DNA from: an uncultured Bacilli bacterium
GTDB taxonomy: Bacteria; Bacillota_I; Bacilli_A; RF39; UBA660
Length of the DNA stretch: 6,750 nucleotides
Direction: 5' to 3'
Assembly (NCBI GenBank): GCA_944359595.1
Contig: CALVSV010000092.1
Coordinates: 1-6,750 of the forward strand
Position 1 is the first letter of the stretch. The number at the start of each line of letters is the position of its first letter. The position numbers and the translations under genes were made by a program. The notes under the pieces are model-generated. The model was given only the letters and a program-made list of their open reading frames with translations. It did not search any database and was not told the DNA's origin. Positions 1 through 6,681 of the stretch are shown piece by piece.

Positions 1-3000
1 AATAAATTTTTGATATCGTCTATTGTTAGTTTAGATACAAGATTTTTATCTCTATCTTTTCCTTCGATTATTTTGTCACTTAATTTGCGCTTTTTGTTTT
101 GCAACTCAAGTATACGTTCTTCAATTGTACCTTTAGATACAAATTTTATAACTTCTACAACTTTTTTTTGTCCAATTCTGTGTGCTCTATCAGTTGCTTG
201 ATTTTCGATTTGTGGATTCCACCACATATCCAAATGTATTACTACATCAGCACCAGTTAAGTTAAGCCCTGTACCACCTGCACCAAGTGTAAGTAAAAAT
301 ACATTGGTATCGTCACTATTGAATTTATCTACTAATTCTTGTCTTTTTTTACTACTTACTGATCCATTTATAACATAACTTGTTATATGCTCTTCATCAA
401 ATAATTTTTTAACTCTATCAATTGCTGTTTTAAAATTACTGAAAAGTAATATTTTATGATTATTTGAGCAAATTTCTTTAACAACTTTAATTAAGTTATC
501 CATCTTACTACTTCCATATTCGTAATCTTCAAGATATAAAGAAGGATCTATGCATATTTGTCTTAGTTTAGTTAATAGTGGGAAAATTAAGAATTTACCT
601 GCATTATTACCTTGTTCACTTAATATTTCTTCCATCTTTTTTCTTACTCTTTCCAATTCTAGTGCATACAAACTTTTTTGATGAGGATTAAGTTCAATAT
701 ATATATTGTTTTCTATTTTTTTAGGTAAATCTTTTATAACATCTTTTTTTAATCTTCTTAATATAAACGAAGATATTTGCTTGTTTAATCTATTTAATTT
801 ATTCATAGATTCTTCTTCAAAATCTGTAACATTGTAATTTTTAGAAAATTTGTGAAAATTAGATAAATATCCAGGCATAATATAATCAAATATACTCCAC
901 AATTCTATAACTGAATTTTCTAATGGAGTCCCAGTTAAAGCAAATTTAGTATCAGCATTGATCGATTTAACTACTTTTGTAATTCCCGCTTTAACATTTT
1001 TAATATTTTGTGCCTCATCAATAATACATACATCAAAATGTTTATCATCATAATATTCATGATCTTCTCTTAATAAACCATAAGTAGTAATAATAATATT
1101 TGTATCTATATTATTTTCTAATAGTTTATGTCTTTCATTTTTATTTCCACAAATTAATACATATTTTAATTCTGATGCAAATTTTAATATTTCGTTTTCC
1201 CAGTTATATAATAATGCAGTTGGAACAACGATTAAAACTTTAAACTTAGGATTTTTTCTTATTTGTTCTAAAATGAAATATAATGTTTGTATACTTTTAC
1301 CTAATCCCATCTCATCAGCAAGTATACCACCAAATCCACATTCATGAATGTTTTTGAGCCACTTTACTCCTACCTTTTGATAATCCCTTAATATATTTAA
1401 CTCTTCATCATTTAGGCTTAATTCACTATTTTTATATTTATTAAATTTATTTATTAATTTATTAAATAGATTATCTGTTTCTATAAATTCACAATTATTA
1501 TTTTTTAAACTATCAATATATATTGCTTTATATTTAGGTAGTATTCCTTCACCCTTACTAATTTCAGCATTTGTTAAATCTAATTCATCAACAAATTCTT
1601 CCAAGCTTTCTAATTCATCTTTAGTACTTTCTAAATCAATGATATTTCCATTTTTAAGTTTATGATATTTTTTCTTTTGATTTAAACTTTCTAAAATATT
1701 TACAAGCTCCTTATTAGGTATACCTTCCATACTAAAAGTATAATTCATTATATTATCTTTTCCTATACTAAAACTAGAATGTGCAGAAATTTTTCTTTTA
1801 ATTTCCACATTTTTAAGTCTATCTGTTGCGTAAACATTATAATCTTTCATAAGCTTTTCTAGTTTTTCAGATATAAATTCAACGACATTATCAATACCAT
1901 CAATACTAATACTTTTCTTACTTTTATCTACAATAAAACCATATTTTATTAAATTAGATAATACTTCATTTTCATATTTTATATCTCTTAATATATTATT
2001 TATTCTTCTCTTATTAAAATAATTTGTTTCAGTATCATCATACATAAACTTTAATACACATTCTAAATTATTATTAACAAGATCTAAACAAACTTTTTCA
2101 ATAGGTTTAGTGATCTTAATCTCGTCTTTTAAACTATCATCAATAACAACATCATCTTTAATAATTGGCAACAATTCATTTTTAAATACATCAAATTCAA
2201 GATTGTTAAAAACTAATAAGCTAGTATCTAAATTAGAAATTAAATTAATATAATTCATTTGATGATTATTAATTTCATATACTTTATTTTCTTCAATTGA
2301 AAACAAGTATTTATAATTAGAAAACAAAATCATATAATTTGGGAAATCGTTTTTAATATAATATTTATTATTGTCTTTACTTATATTTATATTAAGTTTA
2401 AAATCAGTACGTATTTTATCAACATTGTGTATCTTACCATCATAAACATAAGAAAACGCTCTATTTTTTATTAAATTCATAAAACTATTATATTTATTTT
2501 TTCTAATATATATAGTACTACCATAAATATCTCCACTATTGATTATACTTTCTAATAAACTAATTAGTTTAACGTCTTCAGAATCGAAATAGTGAATTTC
2601 GGGATTATACTCAAGATTTTTACCAAAGTTTATTACACCATTTCCTTCGTTATAAACATTAATAAAATTTCTAAATTTTGCATTTAAAGAATAAGAATGT
2701 TTACCATCAGATATTTTTAATTTTAAGGCCATTCCATTTGAAGAATCCAAGTCCATAATAACATTAAGAAACAATTGTTTTTTAGTTAGAGGTGTTTTGC
2801 TGATGCTACTCATTGAATTTAAAAACGCCATATTATTTCTTTCAATAATCTCTTCTTTAGTATAATTTTTTATAAGTTCTTCTTTTTCATTAATTAAAAC
2901 ACCTAGTAAATGTTTACATTCTCCATAATAATTAAAATAGGGACATGAACAATACGCATTCTGTATATATTTATCTACAACATCTAGTTTAACTGTTTCA

Positions 3001-3182
3001 GCATAATAATAATATCTATTATCGTTTACATTATAAGTAAATCGTTTACGACCGTCTAAATAATCATGTCTTTCAACTTGTTTTATATCTTTTTTTGATA
3101 CGGCTACACCTTGCATACAAATATCTTTACGAAAATTTTTTTCAGGCTTCGTTATATCATATTTTTTTAATAATTCAGTAAT
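1..3182 (-). CDS. SWIM zinc-finger SNF2/Swi2-family helicase (3' end cut by window edge)
   Basis: Bacterial SNF2-type double-stranded DNA translocase, expected to use ATP to move on or remodel DNA or protein-DNA complexes in the cytoplasm. The frame is open for 1060 codons from 3182 to the left edge; the last residues seen (LTIDDIKNL) look like the usual family C-terminus, so only a few codons are missing. Domains in order: SWIM zinc finger CSCPYFNYYGECKH (Cys78, Cys80, Cys89, His91); a long middle region (about 280-590) resembling the bacterial SNF2-associated domain; LRDYQKVGVKWL; Walker A DEMGLGKS (623-630); Walker B DEAQ (722-725); LTGTPLENS; then the C-terminal helicase lobe with GAGGTGLNL and DRAHRIGQ (998-1005). 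All ATPase motifs look intact. The start is chosen at ATT (3182-3180) because GAGG stands six bases upstream; the in-frame TTG at 3194 has no ribosome site and the first in-frame ATG (3116) would remove 22 residues. Cellular role is unassigned; RapA-like or repair functions are possible. Confidence 0.96.
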   Translation of the reverse strand, partial: MTELLKKYDITKPEKNFRKDICMQGVAVSKKDIKQVERHDYLDGRKRFTYNVNDNRYYYYAETVKLDVVDKYIQNAYCSCPYFNYYGECKHLLGVLINEKEELIKNYTKEEIIERNNMAFLNSMSSISKTPLTKKQLFLNVIMDLDSSNGMALKLKISDGKHSYSLNAKFRNFINVYNEGNGVINFGKNLEYNPEIHYFDSEDVKLISLLESIINSGDIYGSTIYIRKNKYNSFMNLIKNRAFSYVYDGKIHNVDKIRTDFKLNINISKDNNKYYIKNDFPNYMILFSNYKYLFSIEENKVYEINNHQMNYINLISNLDTSLLVFNNLEFDVFKNELLPIIKDDVVIDDSLKDEIKITKPIEKVCLDLVNNNLECVLKFMYDDTETNYFNKRRINNILRDIKYENEVLSNLIKYGFIVDKSKKSISIDGIDNVVEFISEKLEKLMKDYNVYATDRLKNVEIKRKISAHSSFSIGKDNIMNYTFSMEGIPNKELVNILESLNQKKKYHKLKNGNIIDLESTKDELESLEEFVDELDLTNAEISKGEGILPKYKAIYIDSLKNNNCEFIETDNLFNKLINKFNKYKNSELSLNDEELNILRDYQKVGVKWLKNIHECGFGGILADEMGLGKSIQTLYFILEQIRKNPKFKVLIVVPTALLYNWENEILKFASELKYVLICGNKNERHKLLENNIDTNIIITTYGLLREDHEYYDDKHFDVCIIDEAQNIKNVKAGITKVVKSINADTKFALTGTPLENSVIELWSIFDYIMPGYLSNFHKFSKNYNVTDFEEESMNKLNRLNKQISSFILRRLKKDVIKDLPKKIENNIYIELNPHQKSLYALELERVRKKMEEILSEQGNNAGKFLIFPLLTKLRQICIDPSLYLEDYEYGSSKMDNLIKVVKEICSNNHKILLFSNFKTAIDRVKKLFDEEHITSYVINGSVSSKKRQELVDKFNSDDTNVFLLTLGAGGTGLNLTGADVVIHLDMWWNPQIENQATDRAHRIGQKKVVEVIKFVSKGTIEERILELQNKKRKLSDKIIEGKDRDKNLVSKLTIDDIKNL

Positions 3183-3188
3183 ACATAT

Positions 3189-3192
3189 CCTC
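3189..3192 (-). promoter_or_regulatory. Shine-Dalgarno GAGG that points to an ATT start codon
   Basis: On the minus strand GAGG is followed by six bases and then ATT ACT GAA TTA TTA AAA (I/M-T-E-L-L-K), which reads like a normal N-terminus. The ATG lying two bases after GAGG is out of frame and reaches TGA after three codons, so it cannot start the helicase. This site therefore decides the start in favour of ATT. Confidence 0.65.
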
Positions 3193-3205
3193 AATAAATA
3201 CAACT

Positions 3206-3234
3206 ATTATATCATATTATTTTTAAAATGTAAA
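3206..3234 (-). promoter_or_regulatory. Sigma-A-type promoter of the SNF2 helicase gene
   Basis: On the minus strand, TTTACA (3234-3229) and a perfect TATAAT (3211-3206) are separated by exactly 17 bases. Transcription would begin near 3199, giving a leader of only about 17 bases that contains the GAGG ribosome site. It faces away from the HIT gene promoter, so the two genes are divergently transcribed. Confidence 0.8.
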
Positions 3235-3292
3235 CGAATATTTTTTTGTTTTTATAGTCATAATAATAGTGATATTTGATTTTATTCACGCG

Positions 3293-3313
3293 AAAATACT
3301 TGACTAGTATTTT
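3293..3313. promoter_or_regulatory. Perfect palindrome over the HIT promoter -35 box (candidate operator)
   Basis: AAAATACT (3293-3300) and AGTATTTT (3306-3313) are exact inverted repeats around the 5-base centre TGACT. The palindrome includes the TTGACT -35 hexamer at 3300-3305. Its size, symmetry and position suit a dimeric winged-helix repressor such as a MarR-type protein, but no regulator is encoded in the window and the site matches no named operator I can assign. Confidence 0.5.
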
Positions 3314-3329
3314 CTTTTTAGTTTATTAT
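3300..3329 (+). promoter_or_regulatory. Probable promoter of the HIT gene
   Basis: TTGACT (3300-3305) and TATTAT (3324-3329) are separated by 18 bases. The expected transcription start, near 3336, falls at or next to the GGAGG ribosome site, so the leader would be about 12 bases, which is unusually short. No better hexamer pair is visible upstream. Confidence 0.5.
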
Positions 3330-3347
3330 AAATATGGAGGGATATTT

Positions 3348-3734
3348 ATGTGTGTTTTTTGTAAAATAATTAATAATGAAATACCTAGTAGTACTGTATA
3401 TGAAGATGATATTGTTAAAGTGTTCTTAGATTTAAACCCATGTACAAATGGACATATGTTAATTGTTCCGCGCAATCACTATACTGATATTATGGATATA
3501 CCAAACGATATTATGTCACATATTACAAAAGTAGAAAGAATACTTAGTGATTTAACACGTGAAAAATTAGGAGCCGATGGAATTACTTTTACACAAAATA
3601 ATGGAATTGCCCAAGAAGTAAAACATTATCACATGCATGCTATACCAAGATATAACAATGATGGATGGAAAAACATATTTAATAAAGATAAACTATTAGA
3701 TATTAAAGATGTATATACAAAATTAACAAAATAA
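3348..3734 (+). CDS. hit: HIT-family (histidine triad) nucleotide-binding hydrolase/transferase
   Basis: A 128-residue protein of the HINT/Hit branch. Such proteins hydrolyse or transfer nucleoside monophosphates from substrates such as AMP-amidates or dinucleoside polyphosphates in the cytoplasm. Visible motifs are the N-terminal CVFCKIINNEIPSS with the CxxC pair (Cys2, Cys5) typical of zinc-carrying members, FLDLNPCTNGHMLIVPRNHY (27-46), NNG (84-86), and the triad HYHMHAI (93-99), whose central His95 would be the nucleophile. The loop between NNG and the triad is two residues shorter than the common NNGxxAGQxVxHxHxH form. The ATG at 3348 is chosen because GGAGG lies seven bases upstream (3336-3340) and CxFCKI is where the family begins; a longer in-frame start at 3276 (TTG) lies in the promoter and adds non-family sequence. 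The gene is divergent from the helicase, convergent with the pseudo-ATPase gene and apparently monocistronic. The name hit follows its resemblance to the Bacillus protein. Confidence 0.95.
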   Translation: MCVFCKIINNEIPSSTVYEDDIVKVFLDLNPCTNGHMLIVPRNHYTDIMDIPNDIMSHITKVERILSDLTREKLGADGITFTQNNGIAQEVKHYHMHAIPRYNNDGWKNIFNKDKLLDIKDVYTKLTK

Positions 3735-3758
3735 ATATAAATTTACTTTGTTAATTTT
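3719..3758. terminator. Bidirectional intrinsic terminator between convergent genes
   Basis: AAAATTAACAAA (3719-3730) pairs perfectly with TTTGTTAATTTT (3747-3758) across a 16-base loop, giving a 12-bp AT-rich stem. The plus strand continues into TT after the stem, and the minus strand likewise carries a T-rich descending arm. It lies over both stop codons (3732-3734 plus, 3743-3745 minus), with only eight bases between the two coding regions. Confidence 0.7.
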
Positions 3759-5533
3759 TTATTTATATTATTAAAGTATACTATATTAAATATAAATATT
3801 ATAAATTTAAAAATAATTATATAAATATAGTTAAATATGAATGATATAAATAAAATAACTAATAATATTATTATATTTATGATGATTAAATATTTAATAC
3901 ATTTATGATACCTTTTAATAGTTTTATATCCACTAACAAGTGAATTAATATTATTATTCTTAATATAATATTTATTTTTATTATTAAATATAATTGATTT
4001 ATCAAATTTTTTAGCCATTGAATGTATCGAACAATTATCAAAATTAGAATATAAATTAATATCTTTTAAATTATTATATACATCTTCTTCAGCAATAGAA
4101 TAAAATTCTTTTTTATTTATAACATATTTATTGTTAATATTATTAAATTTACTAAAATACTTTTTTATATAATGTTTTGTATCATTCATATAAAAATATG
4201 TATTAAAATTATTATTCAAATAATTTAAGTTATCAATTATATTATTATCAATATAATTTTTATATGAAATATAACCATCGTATACTACTTTATACTCAAG
4301 AGGGTTATCCACAATACTGTGGATAACATTATGTCCAACAAATATTGAGTTTATTCCATTTTCATAGTTCTTTTTATATTCTTCATTTAACATATATTTA
4401 AAATCTAAGTCTAAATCACATATATCAAATAACGATTCAAGATTTCCACTAACAAACAAAAGTAACTGTTCACCCTTTTTATATATACTATAATTTAATC
4501 TATTTACATAATAAGTATCAACTAAATTATATTCATCAATGTTTATATTCCCAAGTGTATTTTTTAAGTATTTATCTTTACATGATAAAAATAGGTGCTT
4601 TAATAGTTCGTTTTTATCTATATTATTTGGTTTAATGTCAGTTATTTCTTTTTTTTGCAAATTTATTTCATAATTATTTATAAAAATATTTTTAGCTATA
4701 TATATATCATATAGATTTTTATAATTTGATATATACAATCCATTTTTAGATACACAATATAGTGTTTTTTTGATAAAATAATACACTAATAAAAAAGTAA
4801 AATTTGTTAAAAGTGCGAAAGAAATTGATAAAAAATTTGAATTATTTAAAAATAGAGCTAAAAGAAACAAAATTAAATTTAAAACATTATAAAATAAATA
4901 TATATAATAGAATTTATTATTTTTAAATTTATTTCTAAAATCAATATTATCATTTAATACTATTTTTGCATATTCTGTATTATATCCTGTTCCTATTACC
5001 TTACATATTGCGCTACCATTTAAAACAACGCTTTTTGTATATACATAATTGCTTCTTAAGTTAGATGTAGAATGTACATATGAACAATTTTTTTCGACAA
5101 CATACCTTTTCTTATTATATATTGATTCATCAACAACAAGAGAATCTGATTCTAATATAATAGCGTCTACACAAATTTCGTCAAACTCACTAAATATTAT
5201 TATATCACCAACAACAATATTACTTTTATCTACTTTTATTTTTTTTCCATCACGTATAACAGTATAACAAAAAAAATTATTTAAATTATTGTTTAAAATA
5301 TTAATTTTTTTCTTTATCAAAATTATTATAATTAAATATAATATAAAAATTAAAACTAAAATAGAAGTAGTTAATATTTCTTTTGATATAACATTTATAA
5401 TTATTGATATTAAAAAAATATATATTATTGATTCATATAATAAATTATAATTTTTTTTATCATTTATTATATTCAATCCATATATTTTTTGTTTTTCTAA
5501 AATATCTTTTTGTTTTAATCCAGTATATTTCAT
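3743..5533 (-). CDS. Catalytically degenerate P2-type cation ATPase homologue (pseudo-pump membrane protein)
   Basis: A 596-residue membrane protein with P-type ATPase architecture but no visible catalytic competence; its function is unknown. Order: cation-ATPase N-terminal motif (GLKQKDILEKQKIYGLNII, 5-23); membrane segments about 34-50 and 54-74; actuator domain (about 90-190) with VIRDGKKIKV, VVGD, VDES and GTGYNTEYAKI; segments about 208-229 and 233-254; P/N-domain region with VSGNLESLFDIC (361-372) in place of the KGAPE element; segments about 546-567 and 569-586; end. Gap-free or one-gap alignment by eye gives TGES replaced by NKKR (140-143), PEGLP by LTNFT (242-246), DKTGTLT by NNYEINL (286-292), TGD by MND (449-451), and TGDGVND by NFDNCSI (497-503). 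The protein stops after segment 6, whereas P2 pumps usually run to about 850-900 residues with ten segments. No acidic residue is seen in segments 5-6. The ATG lies three bases after the stop of the AAA+ gene with no good ribosome site, so translation is probably coupled. The frame is intact, which argues against a recent pseudogene. Confidence 0.85.
   Translation of the reverse strand: MKYTGLKQKDILEKQKIYGLNIINDKKNYNLLYESIIYIFLISIIINVISKEILTTSILVLIFILYLIIIILIKKKINILNNNLNNFFCYTVIRDGKKIKVDKSNIVVGDIIIFSEFDEICVDAIILESDSLVVDESIYNKKRYVVEKNCSYVHSTSNLRSNYVYTKSVVLNGSAICKVIGTGYNTEYAKIVLNDNIDFRNKFKNNKFYYIYLFYNVLNLILFLLALFLNNSNFLSISFALLTNFTFLLVYYFIKKTLYCVSKNGLYISNYKNLYDIYIAKNIFINNYEINLQKKEITDIKPNNIDKNELLKHLFLSCKDKYLKNTLGNINIDEYNLVDTYYVNRLNYSIYKKGEQLLLFVSGNLESLFDICDLDLDFKYMLNEEYKKNYENGINSIFVGHNVIHSIVDNPLEYKVVYDGYISYKNYIDNNIIDNLNYLNNNFNTYFYMNDTKHYIKKYFSKFNNINNKYVINKKEFYSIAEEDVYNNLKDINLYSNFDNCSIHSMAKKFDKSIIFNNKNKYYIKNNNINSLVSGYKTIKRYHKCIKYLIIINIIILLVILFISFIFNYIYIIIFKFIIFIFNIVYFNNINKKLTK
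4304..4327. repeat. Inverted pair of perfect DnaA boxes inside the pseudo-ATPase gene
   Basis: GTTATCCACA (4304-4313) and TGTGGATAAC (4318-4327) form a perfect 10-bp inverted repeat with a 4-base centre, ATAC. Each arm contains the strict DnaA-box consensus TTATCCACA (4305-4313 plus, 4318-4326 minus). On the coding strand it translates to VIHSIVDN (residues 403-410) in the degenerate N/P-domain region. The transcript could also fold here into a 10-bp hairpin with a tetraloop. DnaA binding is inferred from the consensus alone. Confidence 0.6.
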
Positions 5534-5536
5534 AAA

Positions 5537-6547
5537 CTATATTACTACATTTTCTTCTTTTAAAATGTCATCAAAAGTATTTTTAAATGATACAATTTCT
5601 TTTTTTAATGTATCTGGATATATTGTGTTGCAGTTATTAATAGCCATCCAAACATGTTTAATTTTAATAGTTGGGGAATTATCAAATATAGCATATGAAA
5701 AAATTTTAGAAAGAAGAGATAAAGCGATATCTGGATATCTAGAAGACACTTCATATATTCTTTTATATTCACTAGTCATATTAATTAAAAATCTACAAAT
5801 TTTTTCTACAATATAATTAGTATATGAAAATTTAACACCAGTTTTTTTCTCTAATTTTGGAATAGTACCAATTAAAATTTTAAGTGTTGTGTCTGCATCA
5901 GGCTCATAAATATCGATTTTTTCAAAACGTCTAATAAAAGCTCTATCACGAATCATATATCTTTCATATTCTTCTTGTGTTGTTGCCCCAATTAGTTTAA
6001 TATCACCACGTGCTAAAGCGGGTTTTAAAATGTTTGCTAAATCAAGTGAATTACCATTTGTTGAGCCAGCACCCATTACAGTGTGAATTTCATCAATAAA
6101 TAATATCAACTTAGATCTTTTCATAACTTCTTGAACTAATATAAGTGCTCTTGACTCTAATTGACCATCATTTTTACTTTCACCTAGTAAAGCTGATGTT
6201 GCGATGCTTATTATACTATAACCTTTTAATGCATCCGGCACTTGATTTAATTGAATTAAATATGCTAATCCTTCTACAATTGCAGTTTTACCAATACCTG
6301 CTTTACCAACTAAAACAGCAGATCTATCAGGAGTAAGCAAAGTAATAATTAGTTGTCTTATTTCATTTTCACGTGCTATTGCAGGATTAGTAATATAAGT
6401 TTTTTTTGTAATATCTTCTCCATATCTATCTAAAACACTAAATTGATTATTTGTAGGCATTACATTCTTTTGTACATTTAAATTATTGTTTGAAATATTA
6501 TTAGTTCCGTATAAATTATTAGTATTTACATTGTTTTGTCCATTCAT
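5537..6547 (-). CDS. Stand-alone AAA+ ATPase of the ClpA/ClpB D1 type
   Basis: A 336-residue AAA+ protein matching only the first ATPase module of ClpA/B/C; its partner and substrate are unknown. Residues 1-36 are a low-complexity tail, with 15 Asn in the first 34, in place of the Clp N domain. The module then runs from YGEDITKK (42-49), through Walker A GKAGIGKT (81-88), Walker B LILFIDEIHT (147-156, catalytic Glu153), NILKPALARGDIKLIGATT (172-190) with the sensor-1 Thr, and arginine fingers RRF (206-208), to the helical lid around YPDIALSLLS (271-280). ATP binding and hydrolysis look intact. The pore-loop KYRGEFEER of ClpB becomes KNDGQLESR (125-133), so the substrate-gripping Tyr is lost, and there is no middle domain, D2 or ClpP-binding loop. 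The ATG follows GGGTG by seven bases, a weak ribosome site. It is first in an operon with the pseudo-P-type ATPase, three bases apart. A remodelling or sensory ATPase seems likelier than a processive unfoldase. Confidence 0.92.
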   Translation of the reverse strand: MNGQNNVNTNNLYGTNNISNNNLNVQKNVMPTNNQFSVLDRYGEDITKKTYITNPAIARENEIRQLIITLLTPDRSAVLVGKAGIGKTAIVEGLAYLIQLNQVPDALKGYSIISIATSALLGESKNDGQLESRALILVQEVMKRSKLILFIDEIHTVMGAGSTNGNSLDLANILKPALARGDIKLIGATTQEEYERYMIRDRAFIRRFEKIDIYEPDADTTLKILIGTIPKLEKKTGVKFSYTNYIVEKICRFLINMTSEYKRIYEVSSRYPDIALSLLSKIFSYAIFDNSPTIKIKHVWMAINNCNTIYPDTLKKEIVSFKNTFDDILKEENVVI

Positions 6548-6570
6548 ATTTTCACACCCATTCTATATTT

Positions 6571-6599
6571 ATTATAAACTATTTACCTATAAAAATAAA
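6571..6599 (-). promoter_or_regulatory. Probable promoter of the AAA+/pseudo-pump operon
   Basis: On the minus strand a perfect TATAAT (6576-6571) is preceded, 17 bases upstream, by TTTATT (6599-6594), a weak -35 match. The start would fall near 6564, about 17 bases before the AAA+ ATG. The promoter lies downstream of the rRNA terminator, so the operon appears to be transcribed independently of the rRNA genes. Confidence 0.55.
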
Positions 6600-6619
6600 C
6601 GCTTTTTATGTTATTAAAG

Positions 6620-6657
6620 AAAAAAAACCGAAACGATAAGCGAGAAGCTTATCGTTT
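6620..6657 (-). terminator. Intrinsic terminator of the rRNA operon
   Basis: On the minus strand an 11-bp perfect stem, AAACGATAAGC/GCTTATCGTTT (6657-6647 and 6641-6631), with a 5-base loop TTCTC is followed by CGG and eight T (6627-6620). It begins about 25 bases after the 5S rRNA end. The plus strand lacks a comparable T run, so it acts mainly in the minus direction. Confidence 0.9.
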
Positions 6658-6681
6658 TAAAATAAAAAAGAGCAAAAAAAA

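Noticed and set aside
10..201. Plus-strand 63-codon frame at the left edge
   Set aside because: It is antisense to the conserved helicase motifs V and VI, has no ribosome site, and its protein is a Ser/Ile-rich shadow.
2584..2601. Short inverted repeat CGAAAT/ATTTCG in the helicase gene
   Set aside because: Only a 6-bp stem in coding sequence with no T run or promoter context.
1..3182. Reassigned genetic code (TGA as Trp), suggested by the AT content
   Set aside because: Trp in the helicase motifs (for example MWWNP), the HIT protein and the AAA+ protein is TGG, and no in-frame TGA occurs in any gene.
3276..3347. Longer HIT protein from the TTG at 3276
   Set aside because: The extension covers the palindrome, promoter and ribosome site, and its residues do not resemble the family; the ATG at 3348 has GGAGG at good spacing.
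5049..5267. Plus-strand 72-codon frame
   Set aside because: It lies antisense to the actuator domain of the pseudo-ATPase, whose motifs are recognisable on the minus strand; no start signals are seen.
5565..5816. Plus-strand frames opposite the AAA+ gene (also 6145-6336)
   Set aside because: The minus-strand AAA+ protein is conserved through these stretches; the plus-strand products are Leu/Ile-rich shadows.
6245..6262. AT-only palindrome ATTTAATT-G-AATTAAAT
   Set aside because: It falls inside conserved AAA+ codons and contains almost only A and T, so chance is an adequate explanation.
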